Shown here piece by piece: positions 21,661 to 34,070 of a stretch of DNA of 64,000 nucleotides. The notes beneath the pieces were generated by a model, which was given only the letters and a program-made list of their open reading frames with translations, had not been told where the DNA came from and made no database searches. Within the stretch, counting starts at the first letter, position 1. Each line of letters starts with the position of its first letter. The translations under genes were made by a program, and so were the position numbers. Origin of the DNA: Larix kaempferi (lineage: Eukaryota; Streptophyta; Pinopsida; Pinales; Pinaceae). Location of the stretch: contig BSBM01000442.1 in the NCBI GenBank assembly GCA_027924585.1, positions 5,146,001 to 5,210,000 of the forward strand, in the 5' to 3' direction.

Positions 21661-23530
21661 CCCACCTAGTAATGTGGCATGGAGACCAAGAATAAATACA
21701 CATTTGTTGATGACAATGTGGAAGCAAAAATAAAATATCAATTGATTAAATAAATTTAAATATGGACAAGTCGGCCTCCACATAAATTAAATAAAAAATA
21801 TAAAACAAAATATAAATAAACAAATTCTAAGACAAGTCGACTCTATAATATTTTAATTGAAAACCAATATAAATACTCTATCATATGCTCATTTTGCAAA
21901 AAGGAATTTCGTGGGAGCTCTGAAGATTTTCGGGTACTGTAGTAGGCAGCCACAGTGAACAATTTTTTTTTTATCTTCGTCTTTGACTTTTGATTCTTTC
22001 TGAGGCAGCTGCAGCATAAAACTATAAAGCTAAATCTCTGATTTTTGTTGAAGAAGCTGGATTGTTTGATATTCTTGACATAATGAATTTGTAAACATTT
22101 TTGATATGATGCTGAGCATTTTGGTGCAGCAGTAAAGATTTCATGTTGATATGCATGAAGATGACATTTATCTCTGATTTATGGGCAGCTACAATGTTAA
22201 TGGCTTGACATGACTTAATGAGGATAGTAGCATTTTTTTATGAACTTGATTATATGATTTTCTAGATTAATTGTGGGTACACATGATGGACAAAATCTTG
22301 ATCTAGGGTAGCATAATAAAAAAATGAAGATAGTGGACATGATAATGACAATACTACTTTATGGGTAAGCTTGATGTGAAGAATGTGCTTGTTGTGACTA
22401 GAACAATAGCATGAAGTAAATGCTGAGAATGACTTGTTGAGTTATACATGAAGTTGTGAATAGAGAATGCTAAATGATAAGATGATGGCTTGATGTTGCT
22501 GGGCACCTGAAGATTTGATGTTGTTGATATATGTATGACAGTGATCATGAACATAATTGTAATATACTAAACAATGACTTAGAAGATGCTGGCTGTGAAT
22601 TGACAAGGTGTGTCTTTGGACAATATGGACAGATTTGAGATAGGGCAGCAATATGACATGGTGTATATGTGGATAGTATGTTGATAGTGTAATGATGAAA
22701 CATGAACAGAATGATGATAATGCTTTCATGGACAAAATAAAGATGAACTTGAGAACACATTGATGATTTTGATTGAAGATAGTGACAACTCAGTAATTGA
22801 AGGGGACGCTATGGAAAAGGCAGTGATATGTTATTGGACAAGTTGATGACATGACTGTTATGACAACTTGATAAAGGTGACAGTGTTACTGGGTTGATTA
22901 GGGAAACCGAATACTAAAGAGGATGAAGAACATACACAGTAAGACTTAATGATGATGATGTCTGAAACTTGCTAATGGACAGTATGCTGGAAATGTTATG
23001 CCTGACAAATTGCTGAGACATGAGTATGCTGGACAATATGAATTCTAGATTCAAAGACAGTAATGATTTGGTGAACAGAGTGATAAAATATGCTGGTGAT
23101 GATGTTGACAGAGTAATTTGTACATATAATTTACAAGTTGGGTCTTGTGATGAATTGTACTTGTAAATACAAGCAAGGTCTTGTATCATTTTCTTGGCTG
23201 GGTCTAAGAAAGACTAGGCAGGGTCCTAGATAAAGAGTTAGTGCTCTTGTATTTCAGTTGGTGCTGAATTGCCTCACGATTGTAGCCATTGAACCAAATA
23301 CTAAAGATTACAAAATCATATCTTGTCTCTTGTGCAATGTATTGTTGATTATGTGTCTTATTTTGATGAATGACTAATAATGTAGATTATTGATGAATAT
23401 GATAAAAGTAAATGTTTGAATGAAGGAATAAGGTTTGATTGAAGTTGAAAATTGGATTAGGAGTAGGATCACTGATTCACCCCCCCCACCCTCTCAGTGA
23501 GCAGTGTATCTAACAATTGAGTCATGCCAA
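21661..23530 (+). other. Possible decayed LTR or leader, no genes
   Basis: GATGATG/GACAATATG-rich, non-coding. Near the right end the sequence GATTCACCCCCCCCACCCTCTC followed by AACAATTG at about 23,511 resembles the 5' LTR end of many plant copia elements, where AACAATTGGTATCAGAGC follows. Here the primer-binding sequence itself is absent. Weak assignment. Confidence 0.3.
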
Positions 23531-24110
23531 GTATAATGCCCTTCCAACTCCCCCAAGAATGTTAGACTCCACCTTGGATTCGAATGGGTGAGAGTAGGAT
23601 GCCATGTGGCATGGATAATCTTGCTTGTGTGGGTCCCACACCACCAATGTGCCCTTGTTGACTGCTTTTCTGGGCAGACCCGGGTTTTAATTCCGGCGCA
23701 GATTGTGGGTATGGGCGATCGTCCTTCGCCTTCAATGCTCTGGTCCGTTGCTCCTCCTTGATCCGAGCAACCATAACTTCTGTACTAAGCCTTTAAATGA
23801 GGGTAGCTGAGCCCTCTACTCCATCGCCTTATTTATTATGGTAGCTGAGCCACCTTCATTCTTCGATGACGTGCGCGCGAGCTCCGCAATTTCCGGTCCG
23901 TGATCTGCGCTGAGATCATCCATCTGGCACCGTACTGCGCACCGTCTCCTTCTTACCCAAAACTTAGTGCTTGTCCCAAAACTAGCACTTTCCTTCCATA
24001 CTCGTGCTTTTTCCCAAAATTCGCAGCTTTTACTATAGCTGCGACCTTGGCCCCAACAGCCCTCATGACCAAGTGCCACCTTATTTTCCTATCATAAATA
24101 TTTATTTAGC
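23531..24110. other. GC-richer island, unrecognised
   Basis: More balanced base composition than its surroundings, with several CpG (GCGCGCGAGC, CGTGATCTGCGCTGAG). Minus-strand frames of 70 and 87 codons lie in different phases and show no domain. GGTAGCTGAGCC is repeated at 23,803 and 23,841. It may be an unfamiliar repeat or a regulatory remnant. Confidence 0.35.
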
Positions 24111-25499
24111 CCCATTTCAATATATTTTTGTCAAGCTAATGTCCATTTGGGGTTTTATAGCTCCCTTATTCCAAATCTAAATGTTTCCACCCCAACCTAG
24201 GGAACCAGTAGATTGGTGGAATTTTCCCTTTTAGTGATTTATTTGGATGGGGACATTACATAGTTACCTAGTCATAGCCATGGTCTCAAAGGGTCAAGCA
24301 CTTTTACATTTTCTCTATCATTCTCCATGATTCTATAGAGAAGTTACAACTTCAAACTTCACATTAAGTGACTAGAGTCTCAAAGATGAGTTTCTTCCTA
24401 TCTCAAGAAATTAAAATTAATCAATGACAAAATCTATATTATATCAACTTTAATTCATGATTTTTGGCTCATAAAACTTTAAAACTTTCAATATATTAAT
24501 ATATATAAATAATATATATATATTATAATTAAGATTATATCAATATAGATACATCTACACTTGGTATCTTTCATAATCCAAGCAACATCCAAACTAATGG
24601 TAAATAAAGCTAAGAGGCAGGCTTCTACATTGTATAGCATTATATAGTAGTAATTCAAAGTGGATAAATATGAAAATGAGTAAAATAAGGTGTATTAGAA
24701 CCATAAATCTATTTTATCTATATATCTATATATATATAATTTTTCCATCTTATCGAATCCTACAGAATTCGAACTTGGTATGTGAGGCTTTTTCTAAGAT
24801 TTTTGCTTCTGCGGATTATCTAGTGCTGCAGCAGCACACTGTCCTCAAAGTGATGCAAGTCTTCCACAAGGATAAAGTTCTAACAAAGGCACAGCACAGA
24901 ACACATAGCTGCTTCTTGAAATGATGGGAAATTTAGATTAACTCTAACACGTCTGAAAAGGTCACAGAATTTTCAGAGAAAATGCAGAAACTATATTAAT
25001 CAAATTCAAAAGCACAATTGAGATTGCAGAGCATGTACGATTGCTGAATAGGATCAAATATAATTATATAACCCAGACATCCTAAAAAGTAAACTTAACA
25101 CACTGGCAAAAAGTGAAAGAAAACTTGGTACATTTAAGCTCTCAAAGTAAAGTCAATGCATCCAAAGAGAGGACCAGGAAAAACCCATAGCTGTTTTATG
25201 CGACGTAAGAGAGCCTACAGGATTGCGTAAACGATTAATTTTTTTGATACATTTAATAGCTATTTGGCAGTACGATGCGAAGTGAAATGGATTTCTGGAA
25301 TGTCATCGCCATTATTACAATTCAATAATTTTAGATTTTAAGTGTGGTTGATGAACACTTATAGGTCATAAGTTAAATGCCATGGATAAGTTATTCATGC
25401 TTAGTTGTAATCATTTGTTGTATCTGTTACTTGTTCTCCATGCTTAATTGTAATCACTTGTTGTATATGCCTCAGCTACCTATTACCTTCTTTAGTTAA
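24111..25499. other. AT-rich gene-free region
   Basis: Contains AT-only stretches near 24,490-24,545 and 24,718-24,740. The 84-codon + frame at 24,670-24,924 begins in AT repeats and has no family resemblance. Nothing else supported. Confidence 0.45.
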
Positions 25500-25812
25500 A
25501 TGGGTTGTCTGTAACTACCTGTTATCCTTGCATGCATGAGCTACCAGTTATCCATGCATCAACTACCAGTTATTTTTCTTTTTCTTTTTATAATTGCTAC
25601 CTGTTATCCATGCATGCATGAGCTACCAGTTATCGATGCATCAACTACCAGTTATTTTTCTTCTTCTTTTTATAATTGCTACCTGTTATCCATGCACCAA
25701 TTATTTTTCTTCTTTTTTTTATAATTGCTACCTGTTATTCATGCATGCATGCATGAGCTACCAATTATCCATGTATCAACTACCAGTTATTTTTTCTTTT
25801 TTTATAATTTTT
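25500..25812 (+). repeat. Tandem repeat, about 80-bp units
   Basis: Four copies of a unit containing GCTACCTGTTATCCATGCA, ATGAGCTACCAGTTAT and ATGCATCAACTACCAGTTAT, then a T-rich tail TTTTTCTTCTTCTTTTTATAAT. Copies start near 25,518, 25,596, 25,676 and 25,727; the third is shortened. The ORFs over it only reflect the repeat. Confidence 0.85.
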
Positions 25813-27379
25813 TCTTTTTAATTTTTAACTACGACAATAAAATCAATCTGGACAATACACTTATCTCCATATAGTAGTAGACCCCAAATTCTAAGATATA
25901 TACACCTATATAAATATAACTAATGAATAGACAGAAATCACATCAACCGTCAATATTATGGAAATATGTTTAAAGAGAACATGGCTGTTGACCCTTTCAC
26001 GCGTATTTGTCTAAATGGCCGACTGCTAATTCAGGTCGTGCATTGTGGAAAATCTTAAAAAAAACTGAATGAAATCAAAAGTTTGATAAAACTGGAGATA
26101 TTTATGGCTTGATACAAGCTATAAGTCCAGAGTCTGTCATTATGAAATGGCTTTGGTTCTGGGCGGGGGATTCTATGGATGGAATCTGAGAACTGTGCAT
26201 GTGCACCAGAAATATCTCCGTATACTTCTGCGGAGCTGTTTCGCGGAAGGTATACTTAGACGTGTACAGAAAGCATGGGATACAAATATATTTTTTACAA
26301 TAATTTCAACCCACCCAAGAATTGTTGCACCATGTGACAAACAGTTTCACTTGAAACATGTTTTAGTTATTTGTTACGCAAGCTTCTATATTTGTAATAT
26401 TTCTTTCGGTTGTATTCTCAATAAAAATATTTTTGAAGGTCGTTGCCATTATAGTAGCACATTATAATGACATCAACCATGGGTATTTCATATATATGAA
26501 GAGACCTTTAAGCACACTATAAGCCTTTGATTTGACTTTTAACCATTTAAAAATCTCTCTGGCCTGCCCACCTTGCACAGGCTCATAGGCAGTGGTCCAA
26601 TTCCGAAATTAACGGTTTAAATCCAATGATCTTACAGAGGAGCTCTTTGATTTTGCCCACAGTGTCTTCCACAGTCTCTTCAATCATCACATAAATTTCC
26701 AACGGAGTGTCTTACGTTTCCCCTTAAGTGTGAACAGTGTGTCTCGCTAAACTAGCGTTGAAACCTTTGAGTTTTTGCCTCTAGAGAAATAACTATTGAT
26801 GCTAAAACTTTTATTAATGTTTTGTTTTTAATTTTATATTTTGAATATGAGTACACACTTGTAATAAATATGTTATTGGTTGTGCTTATGTCATAAATAA
26901 AAAGTTTGTCAATATGGCGTATTTGTTGAGATATTACTCTAGGTTTAAACTCAAGGTAAGAAATTGACAAAAAGCTTGAACAAAATGTGTTCTTTAGGAT
27001 CGAATGCTGGTAAGATGTGTGCTAGTTGATGATTATGCTTAGAGTTATGTTGACAAAAAACACCTTTCAAATACCGGTGAGGCCTTATGAGAGCAAGAAC
27101 ATCACATTATAGCATCAATCATAGGAATGTGTTGTCTCCATTAACTTGAAACTGCAGAAAAAGAGAAGAAATACGAGTGGTCGAGTAACACATTCTATAT
27201 GCAAGTATCATTCTTTTCTTCTGGATTATGATCATGGTAATGATTCAATGTTATCCCTAGTCCTCCAACTTCATGGAGGAGGAAGATGTAAGGATATACC
27301 CTCCTTATCCAAGGGCGAGCCTCTTAAGAGATATTTTCCAATCTCCTTTCATAGTATGAATCCAATGATATGTTAGTTT
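25813..27379. other. Gene-free region
   Basis: No coding frame with family resemblance. The frame at 26,147-26,467 (106 codons) has no recognisable domain. From about 27,146 a Lys/His/Ser-rich frame leads towards the LINE ORF1 relic downstream and may be its degraded N-terminus. Confidence 0.4.
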
Positions 27380-28317
27380 GTAACAATGACTTCATTTGAC
27401 CTTGATAAAGGATTCTTGTTTCTAAAGGTTTTTTTAATATCCAGTTCCACAATCTTGTTGATTATCGGATAATTTTCAAGGATAGTCCTTGGTTCTAGGG
27501 AAGAGAAGGTCTTTCTGTTACCCCATGGATCCCAAAATTTATGTTAACCCATGATTCCACTATATTTGTAATAAAGATTTCTAATTAGGTATGCCTTGCC
27601 AATTTGTCAATACATTTTTCAAGCTTAACAGTTTTTGAAGGCATTGGGAATACCTTGGGTAGATATTTAAAAACAAATATAAATGGGATTAAGCTCGGTC
27701 TTTTTCCATATGCACATAATGTGTGGACATCAACCACAATAAGGGATTCTTGGATAAGATTATACATCAAAGGAAAGGATCTAGATGGATCATGTAAGAA
27801 TTGAACCGTGAAAATACAACATTCCAGTGCTGGATTTGTCAACAAGCATGACATTTCTAGCATGCATGTCCTCAAGAATGAGATAATCCTAAAAGGAAAA
27901 AATGAAATATAAACCAAAACCTCATGGATAGAAATCATTTGAGAAACAATTGATGGATGATGAAGAGGAAAAAAATGTACAAAATTAGCAAGCTACAAAT
28001 TGTAAGAAGGATACCAATGGATGCCTAGAAGTCAAGGTTGAGGAAACAACACTCTATACAATGGATGGAGAAGAAGACACTAATACTTTGAAGGTTGTAG
28101 TTGCGACTAAGTTGCCATCAAGGGGAATGAAGAGAATTCATGAATGTATCAACTTTGAATCCAATAAGGAGTTGGCACACCATCCAAATCTTGGACATTT
28201 GATTTCTCATATGAATCTTGACCATCTTATTTTTGAACTATCATTAGTTATTGTGGAACTTTCTCCATGTGTGGTTAAAACAAATAAATGGATAAAGGGT
28301 AAGATTGAGGATTGATT
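27380..28317 (+). pseudogene. LINE ORF1 relic (DUF4283-like plus zinc knuckle)
   Basis: Frame-shifted + strand coding remains match a plant LINE ORF1/gag-like protein: a damaged FSRIVLGSREE/LSVTPWIPKF block (family GPWFWGRxGLxxxPW), FEGIGNTLGRYLKTNING, and the zinc knuckle at 27,828-27,869. There the bases encode C-W-I-C....H....C, with stops on either side of the His. The order DUF4283 then CCHC is that of RNA-binding ORF1 proteins. A Lys/Glu/Asn-rich tail continues to 28,317. No ORF2 follows. It could be a separate LINE insertion or a gag-like captured gene. Confidence 0.6.
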
Positions 28318-28561
28318 TCCAATGGGACAAAAATGAAATGTATAAATTAAATTCTAATTTTAATTTTTGTCAATGCATTATGTAAATGAAAGATGCAATT
28401 TCCCTTCAATTTCTAGATAAAAATAATGATTTCTTCATTGAGAAAAGTGTTTAAAATCAAGCCTTAATGTGTGTTTGTGGAGGAATTAAAGTAGAGCCCT
28501 TGTGTTTGTGAGGGACTTGGAAAACATCACAGATCTACCAAATGCAATCGTGGCCTAGAAG

Positions 28562-28744
28562 CTAACCCTAGGGGATCCTATAAAGGGATTGAAGTATAAC
28601 CCTTGGGAGAATGGTTTAAACTCGGGAATCCTATTAAGGAATTCAAATAGATCCCTTGGGAAAATGGTTCAAACACTTGAACATATTGGTTTAAACTCGA
28701 GAATCCTATCAAGGACTTCAAATAGATCCCTTGGGTGGATGGTT
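28562..28744 (+). repeat. Tandem repeat upstream of a CA/TG palindrome
   Basis: Three copies of a unit with GAATCCTATTAAGGAATTCA, AATAGATCCCTTGGG and ATGGTTCAAAC occur at about 28,570, 28,625 and 28,690, separated by 55-65 bases. Minus-strand ORFs here repeat the same peptide and are artefacts. Confidence 0.75.
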
Positions 28745-28794
28745 CACACACACACACATACACACACACACACATATGTGTGTGTGTGTGTGTG
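28745..28794. repeat. (CA)n-(TG)n palindrome 1
   Basis: About 29 bases of CA repeat (one TA interruption) meet about 20 bases of TG repeat at a central CATATG. The run is self-complementary and could extrude as a cruciform. Confidence 0.9.
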
Positions 28795-29316
28795 ATGTTA
28801 TCCCTAGGGGCCCACATTAGGTTGAGCCTATATCATATACATTTAATTCATTACATATACATTTAACCCCATATATGCCCCCCAGGGATAACATCATATT
28901 CATTTTACCCCAGATATGCCCCCCTTGGGTCATAAAAGAGTGAGATATGGCCTCAAGAATGTGATTAGTGTCATCAAAAGCATAAGATATGGCCCACATA
29001 AAAGTGGTTCCAACATTTTAAGACCAAATGACATCATATGAAAAGAAAAGGTACCCCAAGGATAGACGAAGGTTGTATTGTGATGGTCTTCTTGCTGGAT
29101 ATGTATTTTAATATAGACAAAAAACCATCCATAAATGAAAAGATAACATTTCCATCGCATTCATTAATAATCTAATCAATTACTGGTGTAGAATTTTTGT
29201 CCTTTGGAAAAGCTTGTTTATATCCCTAAAATAAATTCAAACCCAAATAATAGACCTTTTTTTTATAATTGGGAATGGTTTTGGATACCCATTCCATCAA
29301 GGGGATAGGTTAAACG
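28795..29316. other. Gene-free region
   Basis: Short duplication: CCCCATATATGCCCCCCA and CCCCAGATATGCCCCCCTT, about 45 bases apart. No gene. Confidence 0.45.
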
Positions 29317-30542
29317 TGTTAGAAAAATAGGATCGCAGAACACTAGCATAAAAGAAGATGCATATATAAAACACATAAACACAATACAAGAGAGACACCA
29401 ATATACGTGGTTCACCCAATCTGGGCTACGTCCATAGAGAAATGTCTCGTCCTTTTAGTATACCGTCCAACAAAATGAATGGATACAACTCATGGCACAT
29501 CTGCTGCAACTTCATATTCACTCTCTTACAGTCTATCTTACACAATCACATAGATCTTTACAATACTACAATACAAAACTGCATTACAATGCCTTCTTTT
29601 TAAAGAGGGATTACCATGGAAAAATACCATGGGATACCCAATACCATGTTCCTGTAAATCACCCATTATTTACCAAGTCATGACTATGAAATTACAACAT
29701 TTTACAAGGATTTTTTTCCAAAATTTATGCTACAAGGGCGTTGCCCCTAAACCCCTGCCGGGGGGGACTCCCAAAAATAGTTGCCACCTCCCGGACCCCC
29801 CATGGCGACTATAGTGGGGGGGGGGATTCCTCCCACACCCCATGTTGTGGGATGGGATCCAAACATGGTTGAAACATGACCTCTAAATAAAGAATATCAT
29901 GTTCCACAACCAACAAAATGAAGACAAGATGGAATAATTTCTCCACCTCTTCCTTCATACCGAATGATTTCTTTGGATTCACTAGTCTTACTGTTTTCTG
30001 AATCATTTTTACTTTATAATAATTCAGCTCGCGTGCTCAACTATCCAATGATCAATACCAGTCATTTCTTCATATGAAAATGGAAAACATCATAAAACTC
30101 TTTGAAAATAGTAGTGTGAATTTCAATTTCTTAATGAGAACAATCTACTTCAATCATAATGATTTAGAACATGCCAAGTTTGATAGAGAAATCAATGAGT
30201 AATGTTTTAAAAATATTATCCAAGTTACCCTTTGTGAACACATCCTGCAATCCCATAATCCGATGTATCAATCAATGATACTGAGTGCATAAAATGTACA
30301 GTGGTACCAGAATGCAATAGAGGTATGGAAACAATTTACTTCAAGTTTACTTCATAGAGACACATCATCATTGCTTCAGGGGCTTCTTCACTTTGCTTTG
30401 ACATTGAATTGTCTTTATGGATTGAATACTTCATGTTTGCATCTCAAGGATTCATGAACATTACTCAAAAAATATTGCTCTATCATTGCCACATCATCAT
30501 CATCATTTCCATATTGACATCAATGATAACATTTTCTCAACA
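29317..30542 (-). mobile_element. Probable copia-type LTR, minus orientation
   Basis: The segment starts TGTTAGAAAAA and ends TTTTCTCAACA, giving inverted terminal TGTT(A/G).../...CAACA. On the minus strand, directly upstream of the LTR start (30,543 onward), is TTGACATCAATGACAAAGGG followed by GAATATTG. This is the polypurine region that precedes the 3' LTR of many SIRE-like copia elements (family knowledge). Inside are TACGTGGTTCACCC and a GGGCGTTGCCCC block, both common in copia LTRs. No partner LTR and no pol region are recognised, so it may be a solo or truncated 3' end. 1,226 bp. Confidence 0.5.
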
Positions 30543-32024
30543 ATATTCCCCTTTGTCATTGATGTCAACACCTTCTTCCTTTTGTAGTGTTGTATGCTCA
30601 ATCTATCCATCACTTTGTTTCTCTCCCCCTTTGACATCAATGGAAAAGGGATCATTTTTCTTTTATCATGTGACTCCCCTTGTCACCATCATTATGGTTC
30701 TCTCCCCTTTAACATCCATGATTCTCTTTCTTATTCTATTGCTCCCCCTATCCTCACGATTTCATCCATTGTCATTTAACTCATATTGTTACTCCCTCTG
30801 TCATCAATGGTTCCTTATTTTGACTGTAATGCTATCTTTGTGAGCATATTTCCTTTTCAATAGTACTCAACTAATGAATCCTCCGGTTAATAATTCACAT
30901 CTTTTGATGGTAAAGAGATCTAATCCCCCTAAGCTTATGCATCTCTTCATTTTATGTAATTATTCTATTTTAACAAATTGAGCATTCTCATCTAGATTCT
31001 CCTGTCCAAGAGTTATAGGGTCCCTTTAACCTTATAAATCTGGAAGTGAGAATGCCCATAATACTTCATAATTGGTGACAAAATGAAGATACTTGGTTAC
31101 TGGTTCAAAATTTTGGAAATGATCAAAATTTCCCATTGTCTCTATCCCTCTTACACTTACATCATTTATAAATATTGAATTGAGGACAATCACCTGTCTT
31201 GCACAGCATAAAGGACTCTAAGACTACCACTTCTTTGTTGAAAGGAGACCTTGCCAAAAACTGTCAAAAACACCATTAAATTTTCCCAAACAAAATTAGA
31301 AATGAAGACACTTAGAAATGTCTTAGATCTCCTATTTATGTTGATACTATTCTATTGTTGAGATCCTTTGTTAATCACCCAAAATTGCTACTATGGAACT
31401 CATCTCTGAATGAAATTCAAGACTGTTATTATAATGCTATATTACTAATTTAAAATCTACCCAAAAGTTTGTTAGAGCAGGTGTTTTGGACCAGTTTTTG
31501 GGACATACCACAAGGAAGTGGACTACACGACAACAAGCTAAAGGACCAGAGCACGCAAAATATGGAAGACAGTTAGAATCCCTTAGCCATGTTTGTCCAC
31601 TTTTTTACGAGATAAACCCCATTGTAACCATATAAATATGTAAAAATTTTGGGGGATAGAAGGATGCTTTTAGGCATGATATGTCTTAGGCATGCTAGTA
31701 TGATCTGATTAGTAGTTTGTAAGATCCATGGGGTTAAGGAGGACTATTATAGGGACCCAATGTATGTGTGCATGGCACGTATTTTGTAAGAACTATTCTT
31801 ATGATAATAAAGAAGTGAACTTGCAGTTAATGAAATGGCTATGTGTTTGTTATGTTTATTGCGCACATGTACTTTGTTTTCAACTTAATAATATGAATGT
31901 GCTATCTATTTGCACCTGATATGTAAATGAATGCTACGTTCCTACATATGTATGATGTTTAGTTTCATGGAATGCTATTTATTACTACACAAATGTTATG
32001 AATGATAAGAATGATTAGATTGAA
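30543..32024. other. Possible copia 3' internal debris; no genes
   Basis: TTTGACATCAATG-type words repeat between 30,545 and 30,790 on the pyrimidine-rich + strand, as in 3' untranslated regions of SIRE-like copia elements. From 30,850 to 32,024 nothing is recognisable; the short + frame at 31,728-31,919 is not supported. Confidence 0.4.
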
Positions 32025-32670
32025 TGTTAAATTTTCAGAATTTACTTCAATATGATCTAGGATCTTAACTGAGAGAACAACATGTACAGTATATCTACAG
32101 CATATCAATCATGGAGACAATAATGCAAGCACACAAGAGACACAAATATTTACTTGGGGAAAACCATAAAGGTGAAAAACCCCAATAACTTCCTCAGAGA
32201 TAGATAGAGCAATGATACAACCCAAACATGAGAGATAGACATAACCTAGTAGCAAATCCTCCTCCTCCATAAGTGCGCCACTCCTCCTTGAGTGCATGAG
32301 TGAGAAGTGAGTGTTCAAATAGATTGCCTCCCGCACTCTATTTATACTTGACTTGACTTGCCTTTTACATAAATCATGTAGGCTCGAACTTAACCACATA
32401 ACATAATGCTGACTGGGCCGACCCCCAATAGGGTGGTCTAATAACCCTTCGACCCACATGGCTGACCCCCAATAGGGTGGTCTAATAACCCTTTGACCCA
32501 CATGACTTATACAGGGCCGACCCCAACAAGGTGGTCTAATAACCCATCAAGTATAAGTTACGACATTTACAATATAAATGACGACACTTCCTTATAGAGG
32601 AATAATACCATCTCTATAGGAGTACATATACATATATGAAATACATTCCGAAGTTACATATACATCAACA
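32025..32670 (-). repeat. 3' LTR of the copia element
   Basis: In element orientation it starts TGTTGATGTATATGTAAC and ends AAAATTTAACA. It contains three imperfect copies of a 50-bp unit (GACCCCCAATAGGGTGGTCT, AATAACCC) at 32,418-32,542. The minus-strand ORF across it is non-coding LTR. Identical in length to the 5' LTR. Confidence 0.92.
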
Positions 32671-32930
32671 CTCCCTCTTAACTAGGAAGGTATTTCTCAA
32701 CACAGGTCTTCTAGCACAAGTCATCTTCTCTGGATCATCGTCACTGATAATCATCATCGAGTCATCATCATTGTCACTGCTGCTGCTATCTCAATCAATC
32801 TCTGAATCTACTCATCATAGGAAGTTCTATAGAGCCAATCCTTTTTCATACTGGATGTAGGCCCACCACCCGTAGGTCTTCATCATCACTGGCCATACTG
32901 TGGAATCCTCAGGACTTATTATGTGCAACA

Positions 32931-33436
32931 CAAAACCTCGAAAGAGCATCCCAGGCTGTTACGAGCACATAGCTCTACCTATAGGATCTCCCAGGGCAAC
33001 GAATTACATGTGACCTCACCAAAAAACCTCGCAAGAGCATCCCAGGCTATTACGAGCACACAGCTCTACCTATAGGATCTTCCAGGGCAACGAATTACAT
33101 GTGGTCATGGCAAAACCTCGCAAGAGCATCCCAGGACTGATTACAGGCACACAACCCAACCTATCGGATCTCCCAGGGAACCGAATTATATGCCATAGGA
33201 CAAAACCTCGAAAGAGCATCTGCCAAATATCCCAGGGCACTGAATTACATGCCATAGGAAAAACCTCGAAAGACTATCTGCAGATCTCCTAGGGCACCAA
33301 ATTATATGTCCTTCCAGAGCAAAACCTCGAAAGAGCATTTGCCAGATATCCCAGGGAACCAAATTACATGCCATAGGCAAAACCTCGAAAGACTATCTGC
33401 AAATCTCCTAGGGCACTGAATTACATGCTCATCTGC
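32931..33436. repeat. Tandem array in the copia 3' region, 7 units
   Basis: Each unit begins CAAAACCTCGAAAGA or a close variant and ends with GAATTACATG. Three units of about 90 bp (starting at about 32,931, 33,022 and 33,111) are followed by four of about 59 bp (33,201, 33,260, 33,320 and 33,378). The last four alternate as A-B-A-B, so a 118-bp pair was duplicated. Confidence 0.85.
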
Positions 33437-33970
33437 ATAACCTGATCCACAGCCATAGAGTATCAACCTGATACTCACCATACATCATCCTAATGTACAC
33501 TTGATCATCCTGATCATCATCACTGCAACATCCTGTTGCATGTCATCTGGAGCAACATCCTCAAGCTCGTCATCCATGATCATCCTGATCATATAATGCA
33601 TCTACCTGATGCATACCAGGTATCTATCTGATACATATCATCATACATGATCCACCTGATCATACAATGTATCCACCTGATACAAATACAAATACATGAT
33701 ACATATCACCATACATGATCCACCTGATCATACAATGTACCCACCTGATACATATACCGATACATGGTCCAAGCATCCAACATGATGCATATACAAAAAT
33801 ACATACACATGATCCAACCGATCATATCCAGCATCCAACATGATGCATACATGTAAATGATCCAACTGATCATATCCAGCATCCAACATGATGCATACAT
33901 ACATATACAAAAATGATCCAACTGATCATATACAACAGAAACTAGAACATCATCCTGATGCTCATCATCC
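33437..33970. repeat. CCTGATCAT/CCTGATAC-rich tandem array
   Basis: Degenerate units of about 30-45 bases built from ATCCACCTGATCATACAATG, CACCTGATACATAT and ATCCAGCATCCAACATGATG. It separates the RNase H stop codon from the 59/90-bp array. ORFs on the minus strand (Met/Tyr/Asp/Cys-rich) are artefacts. Confidence 0.75.
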
Positions 33971-34070
33971 AACACTTATATCCATATCCATGTGAAGGAT
34001 CCTCCTTCCAACATGCTTGGAATGGCTTCAGCAAATGTGTCCATCACTTCTTCCTTGAAGTGTCCTCGAT

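Noticed and set aside
21661-23530. Calling a complete copia 5' LTR here
   Set aside because: Only the C-rich end and AACAATTG resemble one; the primer-binding sequence and a matching second LTR are absent.
23562-24079. Two minus-strand frames in a GC-richer patch as a real small gene
   Set aside because: They are in different phases, with no splice sites or domain that would join them.
32109-32501. 130-codon minus frame, also present at 38,517-38,909
   Set aside because: It is the same LTR sequence twice; duplication of the frame comes from the LTR pair and not from a gene family.
32931-33436. CRISPR-like array (regular repeats with variable parts)
   Set aside because: Units are whole tandem copies diverging along their length, not constant repeats with unrelated spacers; it lies inside a plant copia element and there are no cas genes.
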